Source: Darksidea phi (Eukaryota > Ascomycota > Dothideomycetes > Pleosporales > Lentitheciaceae). Taken from it: a DNA stretch of 64,000 nucleotides. Every line of letters starts with the position of its first letter. Within the stretch, counting starts at the first letter, position 1. The translations under genes and the position numbers were made by a program. The notes under the pieces are model-generated. The model was not told the DNA's origin. It saw nothing but the letters and a program-made list of their open reading frames with translations, and made no database searches. Below, one piece after another: positions 51,400-59,803 of this stretch. The DNA is taken from contig JASJFT010000160.1 in assembly GCA_030770425.1 (NCBI GenBank), forward strand, positions 1-64,000, read 5' to 3'.

Positions 51400-53619
51400 G
51401 ACTTCTTTTCTAACTTATTAGAGAAGGGCCTACTTATAGTCGACTACTTTCTCTTAGAGATAGCTAATCGATTACTTTAGATAAGTTAGACCTTTTAGTA
51501 CTAGTTATTCTTAAGTAGTATTCTATTAACTAAAGTTATATATTTATAAAGCTTACTAAAGATAGAATTACTATTATTAAATAAATTTATCTTATTTTTT
51601 AAATTAAAGTAGAGTTTATCTATAAATTCTTCGTTCTACTAGTAGTAAGATAGATAGACCTCTATTACTAGATACTTAAAATCTTTAATAAAGTTACTAA
51701 CTTTATTAAATATATTTATATATAATTAGTAGAATTTAACTTTTATCTTCTTCTTTATATAGAGATCTTTATAATATTTCTTAATATATTTTAATAGATT
51801 TATATTAAATATAAAGTCTACTTCTTTTTCTTTAAAATTTAGCTATATCTAAATATAGTCTTTTATTAGACCTACTAGTTAGAATATAATATAAACTTAA
51901 TAAATCTTAGTTATCTATTAAGGGGTTTCTTATATATATTAGTTCTTATTAATAGTAAGTTTTTATTCTATATTATAAAGCTAGTTCTTTAATTTAAACT
52001 TTTTATTATTTTTAAATAAGATAGGGTTAAGATAGAATATAGTCTTTTAAAAGTTAGAAATTTATAAGAATTTACTTTAGTAATTTTCTATAATATCTTC
52101 CTTCTAAATAAGGATTTATATTTTATTATCTAAGATAATAATTATAAATCCTAGTAAGACTAATAGAGATCTCGTAGAGTAGATATTAGAATAGAAAGTA
52201 AAAGTATTTTCTATTTTCTTTATAATAAAGGGTAGTATATTTAAATCTAATAGATACTTATAATAGTCTTTATTAAATAAAGAAATCTATATTAAATCTA
52301 GAAATATTATTAATTTAGTAGTTAACTTCTTTTATAAGAAGCTTAACTAGAAGGTTAAATACTAAATTAAATTCTACTAGAATCTTTCTAGAAGTCTAGA
52401 GGTTTAAAGAGAAGTATAATAAATAAAAGAGATTCTTTAGAAACTAATATTTAGACTATTTAGCTATATTATTATAAGGAAGAGTCTTATCTCTTTTATA
52501 TCTTATCTATTATTAGGATTATACTATAATAGTAAAGCCTTAAGAATAAACTTAAAATTATATTAAGAGAGAACTATAAGTCCGACCTTAGTATAGATAG
52601 CTATAAGAAAGGACTACTTAAGATTTTCTTCTAAACTCTACTACTTACTTATAGTTTTCTAGACTTATTAGAGCTCTTTCTAGAGTTTTTTAACTTATCT
52701 TCTATAGTTATCTCTTTTCTTAACTAATTAGTTAAACTTATTAGTTATAGTATTTATAAAGGTATTTCTACTAATTATACCTACTTCTATAGTATTTATT
52801 AGTCTTTTAGCTATAATAAGATAAAGATTATTATCTATTAAAATATTAATAATTAGATCGGGTCTTTTTTAGATAGCTAGTATATCTTAGACTATATTAT
52901 AGTCTAGAAGTTCCTTCTATTCTTTTATATTTATTAAATAGAGGATTTAGAATCTATTTTCTTTTCTAAGTAATTTAACTTTCTTAGTATACTTATTAAT
53001 CTTCTTCTTAAGACTATCTTTACTTATATTCTTTTCTTAAGAGAGAAAGATAGTCTTAAAAGTTTAGAGATCGATATATATATCTTTATTAATAAATACC
53101 TCTAAGAGGGTTAGTTTATAGATCTTAGTTAGCTTTTACTAGTATACTTCTTTTTTAAGAAAAAGTTTCTAGCTTTTAACTCTACTTTAAGTTCTATTTA
53201 TAGCTTATATATTTATTATCTAACTTATAACTTATATTTTATCTTTATCTTTCTTCTATAAAGAGATAGAATAAAAGGATTATTTATTAAATAGACCGGA
53301 CCTTAAAAGACTAGCTTAGTTCTTAGTATCTACTATCTTATTATTATATTAGTTTAGTAATTTAGTTAATTATATAAAGATAAGTTAGTTATAGAGTTTA
53401 GAATATAGATCTAACCCTATATAATACTTTTATAGGTTCCTTCTTTCTAAGGAAGATACTAGATATTTTAGTAATATTAGAACTTAAAGTAGTTAGTTTT
53501 AAGATTTATCTAAAAGAGCGTCGTATACTATCTACTCTAAGTACTATAGACCTCTAGGAATTTTAAGGGATTAATATTTAGTCGTTATCTTTAGTTAAAA
53601 ATTAAAGATCTTAGAATAA

Positions 53620-53887
53620 TATAAGACTCTAGAACTAAGTATAATTAACTAGAAGTTATAATAACTAAAATAATCTTCTAATTAACTAATAGTAGAATTA
53701 GTATATTAAAGCTATCCTAAGATAGTACTATAAGGGTATAAGAATAGGGGGTTCTTATACCTAAATAGGACTTAATATACTAAATAAGCTAACTAACTAT
53801 TAGACTAATTCTTAGGATTACCTAATCTACTAACTAAAATAGAAAATAGGTAAAATAACTAGATTATCTAGAAAATAGACTATAATA
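53620..53887 (-). repeat. Right (5') LTR of element D
   Basis: 268 bp, TATAAGACTC to GACTATAATA, mate of the split left LTR. Confidence 0.9.
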
Positions 53888-54985
53888 CTAGGCGCTCGGT
53901 ATAGTATATCTATATTAACGAGAGAATATAACTAACTAACGATATAGTCTTAACTTTAGCGAATAAGATCTTTATTTATAATTAGAATATAAGGCTATAA
54001 TAGATAATTAGTAATACTAATCTAGATATCTAATTCTTCGAGTTCTTAGTAGAGTATAGAGGATCTAAATAGCTAGTAAACGCTCTAGTAATTAAGGTAG
54101 TAATATAGGAATAAGAGGAAGAAGAGACTAATAGAGTTTTATACTAAAATTAGAAAAGTTCTCTAATTATTATATAATTAAACTATATAATATTTATCTA
54201 TAGGTCTTAGTTAAGATATCTTATATAATTTAATATTATATAATATTAATCTATATAATTTATTTACTAAGAAGATAGAGTATAATAAAGTAGAATATTT
54301 AATTAATTCTAATCTATTTATTAATAAATACTTAGTAGAAAGTTTAGATACTTTATATAGTCTATTAAAATAAATAAAGATTATATTAAATATATTTATT
54401 ACTAAAAGTTCTATTTCTTTAGATATTATAATATTATATAATATAATAGATTTACTTAAAAGAGTATAATAGTTTATAAAAGTTATATAAATAATTATAA
54501 GACTAATAACTATAAAAAGAATATAAAAAGTATAGAATAAAAGATATAAATAAAAGAGAATTATAGAGAAGTAATATTAATCTTATAAAGAGTTAAGATT
54601 CTAAGAAAGCTAAGCTTATATAAGTCTTTTAGATTATATAAGATATTAAAGTTTTCTAGTAAGCTATTATATATAGTTTTTATATATTTTACTAAAATAA
54701 GACTATTATTAAAAAAGATAATAGAATTAATAGTACTTTATTATAATTACTAATCTATATATATAGACTCGAAGCTAGAAATATTAGCTATTCTATTACT
54801 AGTTTATATAATATTTAATTTAATAGATATAAATAGATAGTCTAGCTTATAATAACTACGATATATAAGCTAAATAAAACTAAAATAAATAGAATATATC
54901 TAGTTATATCTAGTCTTCTATAATCTTTATATCTATCTATTATAAGTATATTATAAAAACTATCTAGGAGATTCGTAGTTATTAT
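53888..54985. mobile_element. Element H, right segment (and possibly other relics)
   Basis: RIP-mutated sequence to the right of D, so by position the continuation of the DNA into which D inserted at 20238. CpA and TpG are absent to about 54985. Only the last part (from about 54955) is alignable to something else here, the LTR of F. Confidence 0.5.
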
Positions 54986-55050
54986 ATATCAATTTGGTTT
55001 CTTTGGATCTATTGGATCTGTCCCGTAGATCCACAGATCCATCACGTGAC
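54955..55050 (-). repeat. Fragment of an F-type LTR, half RIP-mutated
   Basis: CTATCTAGGAGATTCGTAG onward aligns with the middle of F's LTR (44509 onward), continuing through GGATCT repeats to a TCACGTGACC segment near 55043. Left of about 54987 it is free of CpA/TpG. Right of that it keeps CAA, TTGG and CACGTG words. It therefore shows nearly unmutated sequence of this LTR family. Confidence 0.65.
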
Positions 55051-55053
55051 CTT

Positions 55054-55251
55054 TCACGTGTCCATGTTATGGTCTGCTTCCCATCCGAGGTCGGCATCGT
55101 AATTCTCGTATTCGTCGTCAGAGTTGGTGATAGGTTCAATCTCTACCATGTCCTTCCATCCGTAGGTGGTTCGTAACAGGCGTTTTGTAGGGCCAGAAGG
55201 TTTGTTGCTGGTGGGGCAGCTCGCCAAGAAATCGCTCATTTTTCCCCTCAC
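55054..55251 (-). CDS. Small ORF, probably a truncated gene
   Basis: 65 codons start at an ATG at 55251 and end in a stop (TGA) at 55056-55054, immediately beside the F-type LTR fragment. The C-terminal part is acidic and rich in Asp/Glu/Asn/Tyr (EIEPITNSDDEYENYD). No domain is recognised. Since the last codons lie at the transposon junction, this may be the 5' piece of a larger gene cut by the insertion. A chance ORF cannot be excluded. Confidence 0.35.
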   Translation of the reverse strand: MRGKMSDFLASCPTSNKPSGPTKRLLRTTYGWKDMVEIEPITNSDDEYENYDADLGWEADHNMDT

Positions 55252-55321
55252 CCCCTGTGGCCTGTGCTCTCACAAGTTCAACGCAATAAGGGCGCCATCC
55301 TAAAGTAGTACCTCTATAACT

Positions 55322-56386
55322 ATGAAAATGTTCGAATCACTCTACAAGGTTAGCTTACTCCTTCTCTTCTGGCAATTCTAACGAGTAGTGTATTTCCAGC
55401 TGGTCTCGACCGCACAAGCAACATCTACCCCTCCCTTCAACCCACTCTCGCTCCTCCCCGGGCTCTTCACACTGGCCCCTCTCACGGCCATCGCCCAGCG
55501 CACCGCCCTGTACGGTACCTCCTTACTCGACCCTCTCGTTCTCGCTCCCGGCCTGCATCTCCAGCCCACAGCGAACGACCTCCACAAGGGCGAATACCCG
55601 GCTTGTGCCGCTCTCACTTCAGGCTACGTGTTCCGCGTCGAGAACCCAGCCACTGTATATTTCCTCCAGCGCGTCGGCCGCACAGGCTGCCTAACCGATC
55701 TCAAAGTGTCGGCCCAGGCTTCGTCATCTCGCTCCTTGCCGACCCGGGATGAGGCGCTGGCATCAGCAGGCTACTACGCCGCATTTGGTTGCAGTCTCGT
55801 TGCTGCTCAGAGAGTCTATGCACTTGGCGATATCTGGGGCTTGTTCTTTATTTCCAACCTGATGGTTACTCGCCTCATCCACTTTGTTGGGCTCCGTCGC
55901 CGCACACAACCAGGCTGGTTCGGCGCACCGGAACCAGGCGTTCAGGGTGACCTATTCATCCTCCTATCGCAGGACCGCTGGGTGCGCATCCGCGGGCCAG
56001 TTGACGATCTCAAGGCGCTCACATCTGGGACATGGTTAAGCGAGCCCACAACGCTCGACAGCTTCTTTGGCGCGGTAGCCAAGCTACTCGTTTATGCAAA
56101 CGTAGCTTTCGCGGGGTATGCGACCGACGCTAGTGTTTATACCATCGCGTCCATGTTACTCGTCAACGGCGGGCTGGTGGCCTTGGACAATCTTCGGGTC
56201 CGGAGGTTGAACATGTATGGGAGGACTATGGAAGTTTTGGGTGAGCCGAAGCGGTACTCAAGGAGGAGAGATCTGGCGGAGCAGTTGATTAAAGAGTCGG
56301 GGAGGGATGATTGGGCCGTGGCAATGGGCTTGATTGTCAAAGATAAAACGTCGACCAAGGACGATGGGGCTAAGGTGATTATGTGA
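55322..56386 (+). CDS. Predicted multi-pass membrane protein of unknown function
   Basis: Exon 1 is 55322-55348 (nine codons, MKMFESLYK) and exon 2 is 55400-56386, giving 337 residues. The 51-nt intron has donor GTTAGC, branch-like CTAAC and acceptor TTCCAG and keeps the frame. Without splicing there is no ATG near the start of the long frame, which is why this start was chosen. Hydrophobic stretches near residues 20-40, 135-170 and 230-265 suggest several membrane spans. A conserved-looking basic C-terminal part (RVRRLNMYGRTMEV, then SRRRDLAEQL) is presumably cytosolic. No family is recognised. It is the first intact gene right of the RIP block and its codon use looks normal. Confidence 0.7.
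55349..55399 (+). other. Intron of the membrane-protein gene
   Basis: 51 nt, GT to AG, with CTAAC 22-18 nt before the acceptor, typical of filamentous fungi. Confidence 0.65.
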
Positions 56387-56404
56387 TTGTGAGGGCGCTA
56401 GCTC

Positions 56405-56505
56405 TAGTCCCCTAGTAGTACTTCAGAGCCTATTCCAAGCGCTCTTCCTAGTAGTCCCCTTGTAGTCCTTTAGGGCCTATTTCAAGCGCTCTTCCATCTA
56501 CTTAT
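56405..56505. repeat. 54-bp minisatellite, left array
   Basis: One truncated unit (56405-56448, 44 bp) and one full unit (56452-56505) of the same 54-bp sequence that forms five units at 58349-58618. The unit begins TAGTCCCCTAGTAGT and contains AGGGCCTATTCCAAGCGC. Confidence 0.9.
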
Positions 56506-56609
56506 TAGTCTAATAGTACTAGTAAAACGCTTATAAAACAAGGTATTTGATTCTCACAGCTTCCATGCACGGGCCTTTTGCACCCAAAAGCGGGCTCGCC
56601 CGTTCATGG
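56506..56609. repeat. Array tail with hairpin, left copy
   Basis: Directly follows the left array and is about 90% identical to 58619-58728. It ends in an inverted repeat, CCATGCACGGGC (56563-56574) with GCCCGTTCATGG (56598-56609), 11 of 12 bases paired, around a short loop. CAGCTTCCATGCACGGGCCT at 56557 is also found at 3031. Confidence 0.85.
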
Positions 56610-56848
56610 TACCCCCTTGTATATAGGCAGGTCCTCTGGCCTAATGAATCCACATCTCTTTCACCAACTTTTATTACGGCTAACGTGGCTTCCGCCGATC
56701 GACCGTAACAACCATAACAACCGTTATTCTTTACTTCACTGCTCCTTCAATCTTCACAACTACCGCCATTATACTATTATCACCAGGAACGCATCGGAAA
56801 ATCGCTCCATTCGGATTGCCTCACCGCCAGCGCAGGCAGTTGCAAGTC
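56610..56848 (+). promoter_or_regulatory. Upstream region of the HNH gene
   Basis: Lies between the hairpin and the start codon. It is rich in CAAC/CAT and pyrimidines, like a fungal 5' leader, and has a TATATA at about 56630. No specific factor site is claimed. Confidence 0.35.
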
Positions 56849-58285
56849 ATGGACACCATTCAGCTTCGCGCATCCGTTCGTGACCCGGTTCCAGACGATG
56901 GCTCCCCGATCATGAACAACCGCTACGTCGTTATCAGGCACCCGGCCTATTCGGACTCGTTCGGACAGAATAAACTCCTTCGGTTGCGTGCCTGGGACGG
57001 CCCAAATAGTGGGCTGCACGCTGGCACGGCCCTTCTGGCCTGTATGCTCATCGCATGCAACGCATGGGACGGATACCTCACTAAGGAGCGAAACGGCGAG
57101 AAGATGGACTTACGAGAGGATGACATCATACCGGTTGGAGAATATTATTTCCACGTACCTAGCCCTAAGTCGACAATACCGGAAAACGGCGGCTATTACA
57201 AGTATCCCATATATCCAACATTCCAACATTGGGAGTTTCCCCATGGGAAGGTCCCAAGTCAATGGTGCGGACGAAATAACTCAGACACCTCGACCGGCGT
57301 AATAATGAGCGCGCCATCCATATCCTCCGTTACTAGTGCTGTTATCAACCGCGACAAGTCCTGCATCGTTTCGAAATATCGGGACTATATCGAACGTGCA
57401 CATATTTGTCCGCGCCAAGAGCTCGACTGGTTCCGTAACAACAGGATGATACGGTATAATGCGCAACAGGATCTATCAGGCGACGCTATTATAGACGATA
57501 TGGCAAATGCACTTGCATTGCGCGGCGATATTCATCGATGTTTTGACGATCGCAAATTTGTACTTGTACGCAAGTGCGGTCTTTGGGCGGTCCATTTCCT
57601 TAAGGAAACGTATGACCTTGGACTCATGTACCATAACCGGCCTGTTGAAATAACAGGGGTTTCGTCCGAGCATATCCTTACCCGCTTTGCGTGGGCCATT
57701 TTTCCGCTTGTCAAACAATTCATGGAGAAGGGACCACCACGAGCCGTCAAGGTACTGGTGGAGTCTGGAGGCAATGTCCAGGAGGTATTCGAGATAGACA
57801 TCGCTGGATTTGGCCAAATGAATGCGGGTACTCGGGGACGAGGTAGCAGCCCGAAGAAGCGCAAGGCCGCGGAAGTTCCACCGAGTACTGAGGTGGAGCG
57901 TCCCTACACCATTCTCCAGCCCGAGTCTGATGGGGTAAACAGGTCTTTCCCTTCCTCTGATTACCAGACGGATAAGAGGCGTATTCTCAGGCTCTCTTCT
58001 GATAACCATACCTCTATCGGAGTCGACCATACCCTGGCGCCTTCATTCGGTCATTCAATATCCGCAAGAAAAGGTTACCTCGTTACCGAAGACGACGCTG
58101 AAATGGAAAGACTCTCTGCTCTTCGTATGGGGGAATTACGGAAGCGTCGACCGCAGGACTCAAGCCTTATATGTTGTGATTACGATCTTGCGGAACGGGC
58201 CAACGCCCTTGGTATCCCGGGAAAGCCTGAATATGGTGGAGCACATCTTTGTTGGGAGTGTCTGGGGTTCGAGACTAGAGATTGA
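56849..58285 (+). CDS. HNH (HNH_2-type) nuclease domain protein
   Basis: A single exon of 478 residues begins at the ATG at 56849; the frame is open further upstream but has no ATG there. The central domain has the layout of fungal HNH_2 nucleases: CIVS at 172-175, AHICP with H185, WF at about 194, a helix ending in N220 (DDMANAL), DIH with H229, and CFDDRKFVLV after it. The candidate catalytic set is H185, N220 and H229. The N-terminal 165 residues are a family-typical region of unknown role. The C-terminus has a basic patch (PKKRKA, possible nuclear signal) near 331 and a short CC...C segment near the end. DNA cleavage is the family expectation; the target is unknown. The gene lies between two direct copies of an array-plus-hairpin repeat, which suggests duplication or mobilisation with it. 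Confidence 0.8.
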   Translation: MDTIQLRASVRDPVPDDGSPIMNNRYVVIRHPAYSDSFGQNKLLRLRAWDGPNSGLHAGTALLACMLIACNAWDGYLTKERNGEKMDLREDDIIPVGEYYFHVPSPKSTIPENGGYYKYPIYPTFQHWEFPHGKVPSQWCGRNNSDTSTGVIMSAPSISSVTSAVINRDKSCIVSKYRDYIERAHICPRQELDWFRNNRMIRYNAQQDLSGDAIIDDMANALALRGDIHRCFDDRKFVLVRKCGLWAVHFLKETYDLGLMYHNRPVEITGVSSEHILTRFAWAIFPLVKQFMEKGPPRAVKVLVESGGNVQEVFEIDIAGFGQMNAGTRGRGSSPKKRKAAEVPPSTEVERPYTILQPESDGVNRSFPSSDYQTDKRRILRLSSDNHTSIGVDHTLAPSFGHSISARKGYLVTEDDAEMERLSALRMGELRKRRPQDSSLICCDYDLAERANALGIPGKPEYGGAHLCWECLGFETRD

Positions 58286-58348
58286 GCACCACCGAGTGCT
58301 CACACTATACCGTTTTCTATATATATTATATACAAAACAACATTCTAG
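58286..58348. other. 3' flank of the HNH gene
   Basis: A short A+T-rich stretch with TATATATTATATAC before the right-hand array. No poly(A) signal is claimed. Confidence 0.3.
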
Positions 58349-58618
58349 TAGTCCCCTAGTAGTACTTCAGGGCCTATTCCAAGCGCTCTTCCATCTACTC
58401 ATTAGTCCCCTAGTAGTCCTTCAGGGCCTATTCCAAGCGCTCTTCCATCTACTTATTAGTCCCCTAGTAGTCCTTTAGGGCCTATTCTAAGCGCTCTTCC
58501 ATCTACTCATTAGTCCCCTAGTAGTACTTCAGGGCCTATTCCAAGCGCACTTCCATCTACTCATAAGTCCCCTTGTAGTCCTTCAGGGCCTATTCCAAGC
58601 GCTCTTCCATCTACTTAT
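58349..58618. repeat. 54-bp minisatellite, right array, five units
   Basis: Five exact-length 54-bp units (5 x 54 = 270). Units differ by a few substitutions, mostly C/T or A/C in AGTCCTTCAGG versus AGTACTTCAGG and in CTACTCAT versus CTACTTAT. Confidence 0.95.
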
Positions 58619-58728
58619 TAGTCCAATAGTACTAGTAAAACGCTTATAAAATAAGGTATTTGATTCTCGTAGCTTCCATGCACGGACGGGCCTTTTGTAC
58701 CTAAAAGCGGGCTCTCGCCCGTTTATGA
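58619..58728. repeat. Array tail with hairpin, right copy
   Basis: Homologue of 56506-56609 with a 4-bp ACGG duplication. Compared with the left copy, several differences are CA-to-TA (GCACCCA to GTACCTA, AAAACAAGG to AAAATAAGG, TTCATGG to TTTATGA). It is followed by a run of about 11 C near 58730. Confidence 0.85.
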
Positions 58729-59179
58729 TCCCCCCCCCCCTTGTAATACTTGTTAGGAGAACGAGTGTCTTCTTCGTATCCCGGTGCGCTCGTCCTCCGG
58801 TATTATGTATAAGATATGATGGGTGTTTCTTAAACGCATCATTTCGCGCCTTCGGCTCATTTTGCAGCCTTAGCAATCACGGAGTGCTGGGCATGTTACA
58901 GCTAGTGGGTGAATATCGCCGAACAAAGCACCTTTTCGATTCATCGGATCGACTAAGTGGAACATGACGCCCGGCTTTACAAATGGTCTACGAAAACTAA
59001 AGTACAAGGAAGTCAAAGGCTGTAGTCACCTGAGCAGCAGCATCATCCGGGTTAGCCATGTCTGTAGAAACCTTCGCGGGTAGATGAGATGGTTCCTGCA
59101 GCGAGCGGTGAGGCCCATAACCCGGCAGCTAGCAAAACGGTGCAGGTGCGACCATCGTCTCGAAGCCTCGGCTAGCTAT
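58729..59179. other. Intergenic, nothing firmly identified
   Basis: Contains the C-run and short open frames without recognisable domains. On the minus strand, a possible 10-codon first exon with a good GTGACT donor lies at 59059-59030, but no continuing exon was found to its left. Confidence 0.3.
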
Positions 59180-59803
59180 CTACGGAGATGGTGAGATCAA
59201 CACGTACCTCTCCCTTCTTGCGGGTGAATTACATAGAAGGAACACCATACAGCGCGTAGTGTGCCAATTCGGTCCGAGGCGTAAGCAGAGGGAAGCAAAA
59301 TCAAGTTTTCGGATGTTGCAGTGCGAATGATGGAAGACGAAGGGGATGCGAAATTTAAGTGGAGATGCACAAGGACGATGCTTGATCGTTTGGCACGAGT
59401 GGGTCTCGACGGACTCATGTGCGATGATGTCAACATCGCGTTTCTGAACGCGGATCATGCCAACGCAGCGCGACGTGAAGATCCTTGGCGTTGGGCGATC
59501 GGGTGCTGGCGCCCAAGTCGGCCCTAGCTCGGAGACTTCCGGATGTTGTGCCGAGACAGTGGAGCGGTGAATTTGGTATGGATAGACCTTGAGTGATGAA
59601 GTTATGTAGCCAGGAAGCAGATACGATTCGAGAATGGTAAACTCGTCTTTAAGGAAGGGGGCGAGAAGATGGAGATGAATATGTATCCTGTGCCGCGAGC
59701 TTGACGACGCTAGGCTGCTAGTCATTCGGTGTGCCTTTGTGTAGACATATCGGTCAACAACCCGTCGATCTGTCTTCCTATCGGTTATTGGGCCGTGGAT
59801 CAC
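59180..59803 (-). CDS. Unrecognised ORF, doubtful
   Basis: 207 codons on the minus strand, rich in Ser, His, Arg and Pro, with no recognisable domain, signal peptide or repeat. A shorter overlapping frame (59436-59197) is open and ends near a possible GTACGTG donor, so a spliced gene in another frame is possible. I consider either reading uncertain. Confidence 0.25.
   Translation of the reverse strand: MIHGPITDRKTDRRVVDRYVYTKAHRMTSSLASSSSRHRIHIHLHLLAPFLKDEFTILESYLLPGYITSSLKVYPYQIHRSTVSAQHPEVSELGPTWAPAPDRPTPRIFTSRCVGMIRVQKRDVDIIAHESVETHSCQTIKHRPCASPLKFRIPFVFHHSHCNIRKLDFASLCLRLGPNWHTTRCMVFLLCNSPARRERYVLISPSP

Larger units (their letters stand above)
20239..53887 (-). mobile_element. Gypsy element D, host of four nested insertions
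   Basis: The left LTR is split into 20239-20250 and 30694-30949 (12+256=268 bp) and the right LTR is 53620-53887 (268 bp). The internal sequence runs 30950-32386, 40176-42279, 42864-44350 and 51405-53619. With insertions B, E, G and F and their duplicated 5-mers removed, D is about 7.78 kb, against 7784 bp for E. Coding is on the minus strand. The reverse-transcriptase core at 41865-41854 reads Y-I-N-D. The flanking 5-mers are TTAGA on the left and CTAGG on the right. They differ only by two transitions, so a decayed target-site duplication is possible but unproven. Confidence 0.9.
7905..54985. other. RIP-saturated A+T-rich block
   Basis: From about 7905 to about 54985, CpA and TpG are almost completely missing on both strands while TpA is hugely over-represented. 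This is the signature of repeat-induced point mutation, which converts CpA to TpA. By eye I found only a few surviving sites outside the segment 42280-42858: 8899, 16425, 21702, 26239, 30211 and 48180. ATG is therefore essentially absent, and no ATG-initiated frame of useful length exists. The block consists of the nested retroelements listed separately. It is the length of a typical AT-isochore-like segment in a bipartite fungal genome. Confidence 0.95.

Noticed and set aside
7905..54985. The AT-rich block as a centromere.
   Set aside because: RIP-mutated retroelement clusters do form centromeres in some fungi, but sequence alone cannot distinguish a centromere from an ordinary AT-rich block, and 47 kb flanked by genes is compatible with either.
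7905..54985. A CRISPR-like or satellite array suggested by the many similar A+T-rich words.
   Set aside because: The similarity is explained by RIP composition and by three copies of one gypsy family. No regular spacer-repeat period exists.
58730..58740. Run of about eleven C as a functional element.
   Set aside because: Most likely slippage-prone sequence or an assembly artefact following the repeat tail.
59030..59059. A 10-codon minus-strand start (MANPDDAAAQ) with a good GTGACT donor, reminiscent of the first exon of a small conserved gene such as NTF2.
   Set aside because: No matching second exon was found to the left within several hundred bases. The resemblance rests on ten residues.
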